14,472 nucleotides of DNA from Chromatiales bacterium (GCA_027070385.1 JALXDW010000362.1:1-14472), one strand, 5' to 3'; positions 6,997 through 14,472 are shown, counted from the first letter of the stretch. Made by a program: numbers and translations. Notes: generated from the sequence alone by a model not told the origin.

Positions 6997-7386
6997 TTAT
7001 GCGCAACCACCACCTGCCGCACCGCAGGCTGAACAACCACCAGAACCACCGACCGCTTTAAAGACATTATTAAAAACAAAAGAAGCATTTAAACCATCAT
7101 TGGTGTAGTCAATATCACAGCCTTTCAGATAAGAAAGTGCCACCGCATCAACAATAACCTTAAAACCTTCACCTTCCAACACCTTGTCATGTGGATGAAT
7201 CGTATCTGCGTATGTCATGCCATAAGTCATACCACCACAACCACCACCGGATACAAAAACACGAATACCTTCAACAGGCTCGTCTGCAGATGTCATTAAA
7301 CCTGCAATTTGCTCCCCAGCGGTAGCCGATACTTTTAGTTCATCATCGGTAATACTTGTATTAAATTCTGCAACGGCTGCATTCAT
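6997..7386 (-). CDS. A-type Fe-S carrier, ErpA/IscA-like
   Basis: This 129-residue protein has the HesB/IscA fold: VSATAGEQIAGLM, IRVFVSGGGCGGMTYGM and then KVIVDAVALSYLKGCDIDY. A-type carriers bind an Fe-S cluster through three cysteines and pass it to apoproteins. The first is C50. The usual C-terminal CGC pair is replaced by a glycine-rich tail with C118, C121 and C128 (GGCSACGAAGGGC). That spacing departs from classical ErpA and IscA, so a symbol is not assigned. The start has a strong GGAGAA motif at good distance. It heads the minus-strand run leading to the ATP-grasp and radical SAM genes and diverges from yggX, another iron-handling gene. A link to maturing the downstream radical SAM enzyme is inferred. 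Confidence 0.85.
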   Translation of the reverse strand: MNAAVAEFNTSITDDELKVSATAGEQIAGLMTSADEPVEGIRVFVSGGGCGGMTYGMTYADTIHPHDKVLEGEGFKVIVDAVALSYLKGCDIDYTNDGLNASFVFNNVFKAVGGSGGCSACGAAGGGCA

Positions 7387-7613
7387 GTCGGTTCTCCAAT
7401 TTCTATGTTCATGTTCTGTTTAAATAATGTATATAATAGTATAGATAATACCATAATATTTGAACTCAACCCCGTTTTACACAAAAAACAAACCATTTCC
7501 CCTTTAAAATCAAGGGTCTATTTTTACACGGTGTGCATTAAAGCCCTTAAATAAATATATATTAAATGAATGGATTTGTTTAAAATAGGCGCTCAATTTT
7601 TGAGGAAAAGAAT
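7387..7613. promoter_or_regulatory. AT-rich divergent intergenic region between the ErpA-like gene and yggX
   Basis: This 227-bp gap must hold promoters for both directions. For yggX, TTTACA (7523-7528) and TTAAAT (7547-7552) are 18 bases apart, with one and two mismatches to consensus. Toward the ErpA-like gene, several overlapping TATACT and TATTAT-like boxes lie at about 7425-7460, but no single pair stands out. A small inverted repeat GTAT-AGATA-ATAC is in the same stretch. I looked for an IscR type 1 motif and did not find one by eye. Confidence 0.4.
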
Positions 7614-7898
7614 ATGTCACGCATGGTTTTTTGTCAGCACTTGAATAAGGAAGCCGAGGGGCTCGAATCAGTGCCAATGCCGGGAGAACTCGGCCAACGT
7701 ATTTTCGAAAACATTTCCAGTGAAGCCTGGACGAAATGGCTTGAACGTCTTACCACTATTATTAACGAAAACCAGCTCAATACCGCAGACCCAGCAGCCA
7801 TTCAAATCATTGAACAGCACATGTTGGGGTTTTTATTTAAAGAAGGTGAACTTGGAGAATTACCCCAAGGCTTCCAGGCACCCGGTGGTAAAAAATAA
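7614..7898 (+). CDS. yggX: Fe(2+)-trafficking protein YggX
   Basis: The 94-residue sequence matches YggX along its whole length. It opens MSRMVFCQHLNKEAEGL with conserved cysteine C7, followed by PGELGQRIFENISSEAW, LINEN-like 'IINENQLNT', and FLFKEGE near the end. YggX is a small cytoplasmic protein reported to help protect Fe-S enzymes from oxidative damage and to act in iron trafficking. In enterobacteria it is often next to mutY, but no mutY is seen here. GAGG at 7602-7605 is a good ribosome binding site. It is divergent from the ErpA-like carrier, forming an iron and Fe-S pair, and is followed 27 nt later by the Nudix gene. Confidence 0.95.
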   Translation: MSRMVFCQHLNKEAEGLESVPMPGELGQRIFENISSEAWTKWLERLTTIINENQLNTADPAAIQIIEQHMLGFLFKEGELGELPQGFQAPGGKK

Positions 7899-7925
7899 CC
7901 GCCTTTTACCACGACAGTTCAGGAT

Positions 7926-8480
7926 ATGAATTACTGTAGTGAATGTGGAGAAGCGGTCGAGCTGAAAATACCGGAAGGTGACAATCGCCAGCGACATGTC
8001 TGCCGGCATTGCCACACCATCCACTATCAGAACCCTAAAATTGTTGCTGGTTGTCTGCCTGTTTGGGAAGATAAAGTACTGCTTTGTAAACGGGCGATTG
8101 AACCACGCCATGGTTACTGGACTTTGCCAGCTGGTTTTATGGAAAACGATGAAACCCTTGAACAGGCAGCCACCCGGGAATCCGTTGAAGAAGCCAATGC
8201 TAACCTGGAAATAACCCAGCTATATACCGTTATCAGTCTGCCCAATATTGACCAGATTTATATGTTGTATCTGGCCAGGCTGGTTGACCTGAATTTTTCA
8301 GCCGGTACCGAAAGTCTTGACGTCAGGCTGTTCAGTGAAGAACAAATCCCCTGGGATAATCTGGCTTTCCGTACTATTGATTTTACTTTAAAACGTTATT
8401 TTGAAGATCGTCAAAAAGATCATTTTCCTGTTCACACCAGTTTTTTGGCAAAACATAATCGCTATCAGGAAGAATCTTAA
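7926..8480 (+). CDS. Nudix hydrolase with N-terminal zinc ribbon
   Basis: The 184-residue protein begins with a zinc ribbon (C4, C7, C26, C29; CSECG and CRHCH), as in the Nudix_N_2 group. A Nudix fold follows. The Nudix box starts at G70 and carries E76, R84, E85, E88 and E89 at the right spacing, so the metal-binding glutamates are intact. The usual glycine after EEx is asparagine (N91) in EEANA. Such enzymes cleave nucleoside diphosphates linked to another group, such as ADP-ribose, NADH or FAD. Which one cannot be told. The ribbon begins at residue 4, so ATG 7926 is the right start even though AGGA (7921-7924) lies only one base away. It sits between yggX and yheS, 14 nt before the latter. 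Confidence 0.85.
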   Translation: MNYCSECGEAVELKIPEGDNRQRHVCRHCHTIHYQNPKIVAGCLPVWEDKVLLCKRAIEPRHGYWTLPAGFMENDETLEQAATRESVEEANANLEITQLYTVISLPNIDQIYMLYLARLVDLNFSAGTESLDVRLFSEEQIPWDNLAFRTIDFTLKRYFEDRQKDHFPVHTSFLAKHNRYQEES

Positions 8481-8494
8481 ACTCAAATACCGCC

Positions 8495-10366
8495 ATGCTG
8501 AAATTTACCGAACTCGCTTTACGCCGTGGCACCAAAGAATTATTCCATGATGTTAATCTGACAATCCATGCCGGACAAAAAGTCGGTATTACCGGTGGTA
8601 ACGGCACTGGAAAATCCAGCTTATTTGCCCTGATTAGAGGACAACTACATGCGGACAGTGGTGAGGTCAGCTTCCCTAAAAACCTAAAAACAGCCCATGT
8701 TGCACAGGAAACACCGGCACTCGATCAAGCTGCGATTGATTATGTCCTTGATGGCGATATTGAACTGCGCCAACTTGAAAAGAAAATTCAAATCGCAGAA
8801 CAGGAAAACAATGGTGAGGCACTGGCGCATTATTACAGCGAAATGGAATCCATCGGTGGCTACAGCGCAAACAGTCATGCAGCCACCTTGCTGCATGGAC
8901 TCGGATTTAGCACAGAACAACAACAATTAGCTGTTAAAAATTTTTCCGGTGGCTGGCGAATGCGCCTGAACCTGGCCCAGGCATTAATTCGCCGCTCTGA
9001 TATGCTATTACTGGATGAGCCCACCAACCACCTGGATCTGGATGCTGTTATTTGGCTGGAAAACTGGCTACGTCAGTACAAAGGCACTCTGTTACTTATT
9101 TCACACGACAGAGATTTTCTGGATAACGTCACCACTCATATCGCGCATATCGAAAACACCCTCATTAATTACTACACGGGCAATTATTCGGCCTTTGAAC
9201 AACGCCGAGCAGAACAACTTGCCAGCCAACAATCGGCTTACGAAAAACAACAGCGCGAAATTCAACACATGCACAAGTTTGTTGAACGCTTTAAAGCAAA
9301 AGCAACCAAGGCCAAACAGGCACAAAGCCGGGTAAAAGCACTGCAACGAATGGAGCTTATCGCTCCTGCTCATATTGATTCCCCGTTCAAGTTTCAGTTT
9401 AAATCAGCAGAAAAAACACCCCAGCGTTTATTGAGCCTGAATAAGGTGAATGCCGGATACAAGGACACGACTATACTGAATCAGATCAAATTTAGTATTC
9501 AACCTGGTGACCGTATTGGTCTGCTGGGACATAACGGTGCAGGCAAATCCACGCTGATAAAGTTACTGGCCAATGAAATATCCCCTCAACAAGGTGAGAT
9601 ATATTTTGCCAAAGAACTTAAAACCGGTTACTTTGCACAGCATCAACTTGAACAACTGGATAATGATGCCAGCCCTTTATTACACCTGCAGCGTATTGAT
9701 AAAAAAGCCACTGAAAGTGACTTGCGTAAATTTCTAGGCGGATTTGCTTTTAATAATGACATGGCACTTAACCCGGTTGCACCGTTATCGGGTGGCGAAA
9801 AAGCGCGCCTGGTACTAGCACTGCTTGTTTATCAAAAACCGAATTTATTATTACTTGATGAACCGACCAACCACCTTGACCTGGAAATGCGCCACGCCTT
9901 AACCATTGCCATGCAAGCATTTGAAGGTGCAATGATCATTGTTTCGCATGACCGGCACTTATTACGCACTGTAACAGACCGTTTCTTTTTAGTGGCCAAT
10001 GCTGAAGTCGTACCATTTGACGGTGATCTGGATGATTATCGACAATGGATAAGTGATGAAAACAAACTGAAAAAAGAAACCATCACTGCTACTTCAAAAT
10101 CATCTTCAAACAACCATGCGGCAAAACGTCAACAACAAAAACCATTACAAAATAAAATCAAAACACTGGACAAAAAACTGCAACAACTCAGTGATAACAA
10201 AATAGAAATTGAACGACAACTGTCTGACAATATGCTCTATACACCAGAGAACAAGGAACAACTGGATACGCTATTGGAAAAACAGGAACGTATCAACCGG
10301 CAGTTATTGCAACTTGAAACTGAATGGATGGAAGCCAGTGAAACATTGGAAAAGTTGTTAGCCTGA
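8495..10366 (+). CDS. yheS: ABC-F family ATPase YheS
   Basis: The 623-residue protein has two ABC domains without membrane segments, the ABC-F layout. The first has Walker A GGNGTGKS (34-41), signature SGGWR (from 151) and Walker B LLLDEPTNHLDL (171-182). The second has Walker A GHNGAGKS (345-352), signature LSGGEKAR (from 431) and Walker B LLLLDEPTNHLDL (451-463). Between them is the ABC-F linker with FKAKATKAKQAQSR. The C-terminal part (about 530-620) is a charged coiled coil. Resemblance to E. coli YheS is close throughout, including the start MLKFTELALRRG and AQETPALDQAA. ABC-F proteins act on the ribosome, where several ease stalled translation. No clear ribosome binding site is seen, so it is probably coupled to the Nudix gene 14 nt upstream. 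Confidence 0.95.
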   Translation: MLKFTELALRRGTKELFHDVNLTIHAGQKVGITGGNGTGKSSLFALIRGQLHADSGEVSFPKNLKTAHVAQETPALDQAAIDYVLDGDIELRQLEKKIQIAEQENNGEALAHYYSEMESIGGYSANSHAATLLHGLGFSTEQQQLAVKNFSGGWRMRLNLAQALIRRSDMLLLDEPTNHLDLDAVIWLENWLRQYKGTLLLISHDRDFLDNVTTHIAHIENTLINYYTGNYSAFEQRRAEQLASQQSAYEKQQREIQHMHKFVERFKAKATKAKQAQSRVKALQRMELIAPAHIDSPFKFQFKSAEKTPQRLLSLNKVNAGYKDTTILNQIKFSIQPGDRIGLLGHNGAGKSTLIKLLANEISPQQGEIYFAKELKTGYFAQHQLEQLDNDASPLLHLQRIDKKATESDLRKFLGGFAFNNDMALNPVAPLSGGEKARLVLALLVYQKPNLLLLDEPTNHLDLEMRHALTIAMQAFEGAMIIVSHDRHLLRTVTDRFFLVANAEVVPFDGDLDDYRQWISDENKLKKETITATSKSSSNNHAAKRQQQKPLQNKIKTLDKKLQQLSDNKIEIERQLSDNMLYTPENKEQLDTLLEKQERINRQLLQLETEWMEASETLEKLLA

Positions 10367-10441
10367 ATCCCCGCCCTGTTCAAGCGTAAGCACATCCTAA
10401 AGTTATAATATTGGAATTTTGCCTGAAACAGGCCATCATTA

Positions 10442-10457
10442 TGTGATTATAATCACA
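10442..10457. promoter_or_regulatory. Perfect CRP/Vfr-type palindrome
   Basis: TGTGATTATAATCACA is a perfect 16-base palindrome and exactly fits the CRP core TGTGA-N6-TCACA. It lies 97 bases before the membrane protein ATG at 10555. A possible promoter downstream is TTGATA (10480-10485) and TGTTAT (10504-10509), 18 bases apart, which would put the site's centre near -66. The site is seen directly; control by a CRP-like regulator is inferred. FNR prefers TTGAT-N4-ATCAA, which fits less well. Confidence 0.6.
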
Positions 10458-10554
10458 GCAACACAATATAACTGAAAGCTTGATATTTGTTTGAGATTAT
10501 TTATGTTATTTTATATTCAAGGTATAACCATTGCTTATTTAACGGAATAAACCC

Positions 10555-12048
10555 ATGCTAGAACTGATTGAAGGTTTAAACAGCTTTCAACATCGATCGC
10601 CAAAGCTTTATCTTACGGCAGTTCTGTCTCTTGCTGTCCTGGGTATCTTGATTATTCTATTTTTTCCAATCGCCAGTCTGTTCCTGTTTATTTCTGCTGT
10701 CACTTCCATATTTACAATGGAAACCTTCAGCGATCTCACCCCGGTGTTATATCAACTTCCGTTGGCAGTACTATTCGGCTATTTATTTTATCAGTTCATT
10801 ACACTGGAGCTGGAATTACCCAAAGCATCCGAAATTTATATCCGCATCAACAAAAAGAAAACACCCAAACTGACCGCCTTAATCGACGAGCTAAAACAAC
10901 ATTTTAATCTAAAACAGATTGATTCTGTATTAATAACAGACCAGTTTGATATCAGCATACATAATACCCCTCAATTTTGCCTGCCCCAGTCCGGTTTTAA
11001 CAGCTTGCAAATCGGCCTACCCTTGATGCAAACCGTTTCTGCCACACAGTTTAAAGCATTACTTGCACGGCGAATTGGCCAATTATCTTTAGCTAACAAT
11101 AGAGTCACAGGCCGAATCTATCTGTTTCATGATCAACTGCAGCAATACATTCATGCGTGTCAGTACAGTCAACACTGGTCATTAAAACCTTTCTTTTATT
11201 TTCTAAACAGTTATCAGAAAATATTTTATGCCGTTGCATTTTATAGCTTCCGCATGGATGAACTGGCAGCCGATCAATATGCCCTGGAGGTCAGTGATGA
11301 TGACAAATTTTCTCAAACATTATCACAAATGCTGATTGCCAATCATTACCTGAAAAACACCTTCTGGGTTTCCATGTACAAGTTACAACGACAATACCCT
11401 GATAAAATCATTTATCCTCATGCCAATATGGCCAGTTCCTTTGCTCAAAGTATTAAAACAGAAAGCACACAGAAATTGATTGAACAACAATTTCAGAAAT
11501 TAAACGATTTTCAGTCCCCCATGCCCCTGTTAAAAACCCGACTCCATGAGCTTGGTTATGAAAACTATAAATTGCCGGCACCCTTTACAACCACAGCTGC
11601 ACAAACTTACCTGGACAACGCCTTACCCAAAATCACCCGTATCTTCGACAAACTTTGGTTACAGCGTTTACAAGTCCAGCGCTGTTCAACACAGCAACCG
11701 GATGGCAATCAACAACGCCTGAGAATACTGTCGGACAAGATACAGCAGCAACCCTTGTCGGCTGATGAAACATGGGAATTTGCTGTACTTACTGAAAAAA
11801 TTACGGGTTACCATGCCGCTATACCAATATATAAGAAGATTCTGGAACGTAATCCCATGCATTCAAAAGCCATGTTTGCCATTGGACGTATTTTATTGTC
11901 CTTTAATGATGCAACCGGACTGGATGCTTTAAACAAGGCTACCTTCATGGAACCGGCGATGCAAAAAACCGCTGATGAATTAATTGCGCGTTATCAGGCT
12001 CGAATAAACAAAAGTACACCTGAACCCGCAGATGAACTGTTTGCGTAA
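10555..12048 (+). CDS. Membrane protein, probable inactive M48-like metallopeptidase with TPR-like tail
   Basis: The 497-residue protein has two hydrophobic stretches, about residues 18-52 and 62-80. The next part is laid out like the M48 (HtpX/Ste24-type) peptidase core. At the place of the zinc-binding helix it reads LLARRIGQLS, so H-E-x-x-H is replaced by R172-R173-x-x-Q176. The second motif survives as FRMDELAADQYA, with E236 and D240 in the ExxxD position. Without the two histidines it cannot bind zinc in the usual way, so it is probably a pseudoenzyme. The C-terminal part (about 400-490) has helix pairs such as GYHAAIPIYKKILERNP, like tetratricopeptide repeats, suggesting a scaffold. 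A CRP-type site lies upstream. The frame is intact, so this is not simple gene decay. Confidence 0.65.
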   Translation: MLELIEGLNSFQHRSPKLYLTAVLSLAVLGILIILFFPIASLFLFISAVTSIFTMETFSDLTPVLYQLPLAVLFGYLFYQFITLELELPKASEIYIRINKKKTPKLTALIDELKQHFNLKQIDSVLITDQFDISIHNTPQFCLPQSGFNSLQIGLPLMQTVSATQFKALLARRIGQLSLANNRVTGRIYLFHDQLQQYIHACQYSQHWSLKPFFYFLNSYQKIFYAVAFYSFRMDELAADQYALEVSDDDKFSQTLSQMLIANHYLKNTFWVSMYKLQRQYPDKIIYPHANMASSFAQSIKTESTQKLIEQQFQKLNDFQSPMPLLKTRLHELGYENYKLPAPFTTTAAQTYLDNALPKITRIFDKLWLQRLQVQRCSTQQPDGNQQRLRILSDKIQQQPLSADETWEFAVLTEKITGYHAAIPIYKKILERNPMHSKAMFAIGRILLSFNDATGLDALNKATFMEPAMQKTADELIARYQARINKSTPEPADELFA

Positions 12049-12099
12049 CCTTAATATTTATCCATATCCCCCCCAAAGAAAATTGAGTAAACTTGCGAA

Positions 12100-13089
12100 A
12101 TGAGATTGCGTTTTACTTTTATATTGTTTCTCTTTTGTGGTTACTCTCAGTCACTGTTGGCTGACTGGTATAAACAATACTGGGACATAATGGGTACCCG
12201 AGTGGGTGTTGAACTCTGGCACACCAATCCACAAACAGCAAAAAACGCCATTACCGCTGTAAAAAAAGAAATGCAGCGCATTGATGCCAGTATGAGTCCG
12301 TTTATAAAAACCAGCGAAGTTGCACTGATAAACAGGGAAGCAGCAAGCCACCCTGTGAAAATCAGTCGCGAATTATTCAAACTAATTCTAAAAGCACAAA
12401 CCCTTTCAAAAAAATCCGCTGGTGTCTTTGATATTACCTTTGCCAGTATCGGTTATTTATATAATTATCGTGAACATCAACATCCAAACGAAACAACCAT
12501 TCAAAACAATCTGACTAAAATAGATTACCGGCAAATTCAGTTATTTCCCAAAACATCCAGCATTTATTTTAAACGAAAAGGGCTGCGCATTGACCTGGGT
12601 GGTATCGCTAAAGGTCATGCTGTTGATCGTTGTATTAAAATTCTGGCAACATTCGGTGTACAACATGCACTGGTCATGGCCGGTGGAGACAGCCGTTTAC
12701 TGGGCGACAAAAAAGGCCGACCCTGGATCACCGGCATTCGTCATCCTCGCCACAAAGGAAAGTATGTGGTGGTTTTACCGCTGGAAAATACCGCCATTTC
12801 AACCTCAGGTGACTATGAACGTTTTTTTATTGAAGATAATGTGCGCTACCACCATATTATTCAGCCCAGCACCGGTAAATCGGCCACAGCCAGCCAAAGT
12901 GTCACTGTTTTAGGTCCCGATGCGACCACAACTGATGCCCTTTCAACCACACTTTTTATATTAGCAACCCGCAAAGCACTCAAATTTATCAATACCTTAC
13001 CGGGCTACGATGCCATCATCATTGATAAGCAAGGTGTGTTACACTTTTCTTCCGGCCTGGAACAAGCAAAAAGAACAACCAAAAAATAA
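12100..13089 (+). CDS. apbE: ApbE family FAD:protein FMN transferase
   Basis: This 329-residue protein has an N-terminal signal peptide, with likely cleavage after LLA21 before DWY, so it acts in the periplasm. ApbE attaches FMN from FAD to a threonine of target proteins such as subunits of the Na+-translocating NQR or RNF complexes. Family motifs are present: WDIMGT (28-33), the DLGGIAKGHAVDR block (165-177), GGDSR (195-199), HIIQPSTG (252-259) and the metal-binding DATTTDALSTT block (274-284) near the C-terminus. The length is normal. No NQR or RNF genes or obvious flavin acceptor are in this window. It starts 51 nt after the pseudo-peptidase gene and may share its transcript. The alternative of a lipid anchor at C13 lacks a good lipobox. 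Confidence 0.9.
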   Translation: MRLRFTFILFLFCGYSQSLLADWYKQYWDIMGTRVGVELWHTNPQTAKNAITAVKKEMQRIDASMSPFIKTSEVALINREAASHPVKISRELFKLILKAQTLSKKSAGVFDITFASIGYLYNYREHQHPNETTIQNNLTKIDYRQIQLFPKTSSIYFKRKGLRIDLGGIAKGHAVDRCIKILATFGVQHALVMAGGDSRLLGDKKGRPWITGIRHPRHKGKYVVVLPLENTAISTSGDYERFFIEDNVRYHHIIQPSTGKSATASQSVTVLGPDATTTDALSTTLFILATRKALKFINTLPGYDAIIIDKQGVLHFSSGLEQAKRTTKK

Positions 13090-13350
13090 CAATAATGCCA
13101 TTAATCTGCTTATAAATTAACCAAATAACAATGCAGTTCACAGAATACCCACCTAAATAACAAAGGTTATTCTGTTGTGTGACCGAGCTAACAGCGAAAA
13201 TAAGCATAAACAACTAGATTTAAGCTCACTCAGCACAATAAAATTTTAGAGTACGTCTAAAAAATCAGGGTCAATGTTGTTCGTGCTGAAACACAACACG
13301 CTACAAATACGCCCATGACTTGAATGGATGTCCAATAAGGGGAAATAAAT
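13090..13350. other. Intergenic region between apbE and the propeller lipoprotein gene
   Basis: This 261-bp AT-rich stretch shows no convincing reading frame. It contains the hairpin at 13140-13175 and a strong ribosome binding site, AAGGGGA (13337-13343), seven bases before the ATG at 13351. No clear -35/-10 pair could be chosen. The length and the hairpin suggest that the downstream gene has its own promoter. Confidence 0.4.
13140..13175 (+). terminator. Inverted repeat downstream of apbE, possible weak terminator
   Basis: ACAGAATA (13140-13147) pairs with TATTCTGT (13168-13175). Inside, ACCT (13151-13154) pairs with AGGT (13164-13167), leaving a three-base bulge CCC and a nine-base loop. 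The stem is AT-rich and no run of T follows, so it is not a classical rho-independent terminator. A protein-binding site or an RNA structure are equally possible. Confidence 0.3.
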
Positions 13351-14472
13351 ATGTCTGGATTGAACAAAAAACGAATCCTGCCTATTTTTGTCACACTGAC
13401 CAGCACACTATTAAGTTCCTGCGGTGGTGGCAGTGGCGATCAGGGAGCTAGCTCAAATAATAACGTGGTCATTGAAGGTGATAAGCCCATCGCCTATGTG
13501 GAACGTAATTCAAGTACCACCGGTAATCCGACTGATGCAGCGATGTGTTCAGCAGGCGGGAAACTCTATGTGCGAAAACTCTCATCCCCCAGTTCAAGTA
13601 AAACGGATGTTACTTCACATTTAACCAATGGCCAGGGCGATGTATCTGACCTTGAAGTCTCTTATGATGGCACCAAAATCCTGTTCTCGATGAAGCTCAA
13701 CTGCAGTTCCGGTACCTGGGATATTTATGAATACGACACCACCAAGGCACTGAGCAGTTCCAACCCTTCACGCATTATCAGCGATGATGCCACTGCTGCT
13801 TTAGGCGATGATATTGACCCGGCTTATGTGCCTCGTGACAGCGGTGACCTGATTGTGTTCAGTTCAAACCGCCAGGTTCGTTCAAAAGAAGTCATGGCTA
13901 TCAATAATATTGAACCTTACACCTATCGTGATGAATATGAACGTGAACGTGTATCGGTACTGCATACTATGAATGCGAATGGTACAGGTATCCGTCAGAT
14001 CTCTTTCAACCAGAGTCATGATCGTAACCCAACGGTACTCTCCACTGGTGAAATCATGTATTCACGCTGGGATCATGTGGGTGGCCGTAACCAGTTCAGC
14101 GTGTTCACCACTAATCCCGATGGCACCAATATGTTCGTCTTTTACGGTGCCCACAGCCCGGGCAATAGTTTTTTACACCCTCGCCAAATGCCGGATAATT
14201 CAACCATTGTCAGTAGCTTAATGCCTTTATCACGTACCAAAGAAGGTGGCGCATTGATGCTGATAAAAGCAAATGACTGTTCCGAAAATAATGATTGTGA
14301 TGCAAGTGTTTCAGGCACTGCACAATCCCATGCCACAGCTCAGCCAATGAATTTTGGTCGTGGTTTATCCCAATACGGCCGGGCAACCGATCCTTACCCT
14401 CTATTTGACGGAACGAACCGCTTACTTGTGAGTTGGGCAGCGTCCTGTTCAGCCATTAATGTTGCAAACTGC
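13351..14472 (+). CDS. Large beta-propeller lipoprotein, HzsA-middle-domain-like (partial, runs off the right edge)
   Basis: From ATG 13351 the frame is open for 374 codons to the window end with no stop. The start has a strong AAGGGGA motif. The N-terminus is a lipoprotein signal with lipobox LSSC (C24) and a glycine-serine linker. The rest shows PD40/TolB-type propeller blades: SYDGTKILFSM (104-114), then DDIDPAYV followed by GDLIVFSSNRQ (from 153). Further blades are TMNANGTGIRQISF (206-219) and TTNPDGTNMF (253-262). The order and wording, especially DRNPTVLSTGEIMYSRWDH, recall the middle domain of hydrazine synthase alpha-like proteins, found in many non-anammox bacteria. Function is unknown. 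A C-terminal heme or other domain could lie beyond the edge. Cysteines after residue 300 may form disulfides. Confidence 0.8.
   Translation, partial: MSGLNKKRILPIFVTLTSTLLSSCGGGSGDQGASSNNNVVIEGDKPIAYVERNSSTTGNPTDAAMCSAGGKLYVRKLSSPSSSKTDVTSHLTNGQGDVSDLEVSYDGTKILFSMKLNCSSGTWDIYEYDTTKALSSSNPSRIISDDATAALGDDIDPAYVPRDSGDLIVFSSNRQVRSKEVMAINNIEPYTYRDEYERERVSVLHTMNANGTGIRQISFNQSHDRNPTVLSTGEIMYSRWDHVGGRNQFSVFTTNPDGTNMFVFYGAHSPGNSFLHPRQMPDNSTIVSSLMPLSRTKEGGALMLIKANDCSENNDCDASVSGTAQSHATAQPMNFGRGLSQYGRATDPYPLFDGTNRLLVSWAASCSAINVANC

Noticed and set aside
8676..9373. Several open frames of 60-106 codons overlapping yheS on both strands
   Set aside because: They lie wholly inside the well-supported yheS frame, look like no known protein and lack ribosome binding sites. 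They are shadows of the real gene.
10421..10433. GCCTG-AAA-CAGGC hairpin after yheS as a terminator
   Set aside because: The stem is only five base pairs and is not followed by a T run on either strand. It could be chance.
10555..12048. Active M48 zinc metallopeptidase
   Set aside because: The HExxH motif is absent (RRxxQ instead), so catalytic activity of the usual kind is not supported.
13973..14221. 82-codon plus-strand frame near the right end
   Set aside because: It is out of frame with the continuous 374-codon lipoprotein frame, which has a strong start and recognisable repeats.
1..14472. CRISPR array, insertion sequence, phage, tRNA or rRNA
   Set aside because: I saw no regularly spaced repeats, transposase or integrase motifs, or cloverleaf-like segments, and the spaces between genes are too short for rRNA.

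Overview
The window looks like chromosome from a moderately AT-rich gammaproteobacterium. The strongest markers are a YheS-type ABC-F ATPase that can be followed along its whole length, a YggX iron-trafficking protein, and an ErpA-like Fe-S carrier transcribed divergently from YggX. A standalone cytochrome c lipoprotein, an ApbE flavin transferase and a radical SAM enzyme indicate a respiring organism rich in Fe-S proteins, possibly an environmental or sulfur-oxidizer type. That last point is an impression, not a demonstration. I see no tRNA, rRNA, CRISPR array, transposase or phage gene.

Left end (1-2548). A minus-strand pair, a PqqD-like chaperone and the first 12 codons of another protein, diverges from a plus-strand run. 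The run holds a PF14907-type nucleotidyltransferase, a class I SAM methyltransferase and an 82-residue unknown protein whose start overlaps the methyltransferase stop. PqqD-like proteins and this nucleotidyltransferase family are known to co-occur in peptide-modification cassettes (HPr-rel-A and some lasso peptide loci), so this may be the edge of one.

Middle (2572-7386). On the minus strand are an HDOD signalling protein and a family 4-like uracil-DNA glycosylase, 12 nt apart. A plus-strand cytochrome c lipoprotein diverges from the glycosylase gene at a palindromic -10 element. The cytochrome stop abuts the stop of the next minus-strand operon, which reads erpA-like, then an ATP-grasp ligase, then an AmmeMemoRadiSam-type radical SAM enzyme. 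The last three may work together, with the Fe-S carrier serving the radical SAM enzyme. The usual MEMO1-like and AMMECR1-like partners are not in view.

Right half (7614-14472), all plus strand. yggX, a Zn-ribbon Nudix hydrolase and yheS form a tight run. After a gap holding a perfect CRP-type palindrome come a membrane protein that looks like an M48 metallopeptidase with its zinc site destroyed, and then an ApbE family FAD:protein FMN transferase. After a further 261-bp gap the window ends inside a long open lipoprotein gene (374 codons seen) with TolB/PD40-type beta-propeller repeats, similar in my reading to the middle domain of hydrazine synthase alpha-like proteins.

The points most worth following are the M48 pseudoenzyme, the truncated propeller lipoprotein, the ErpA-like/ATP-grasp/radical SAM operon with its unusual cysteine tails, and the PqqD/nucleotidyltransferase edge.
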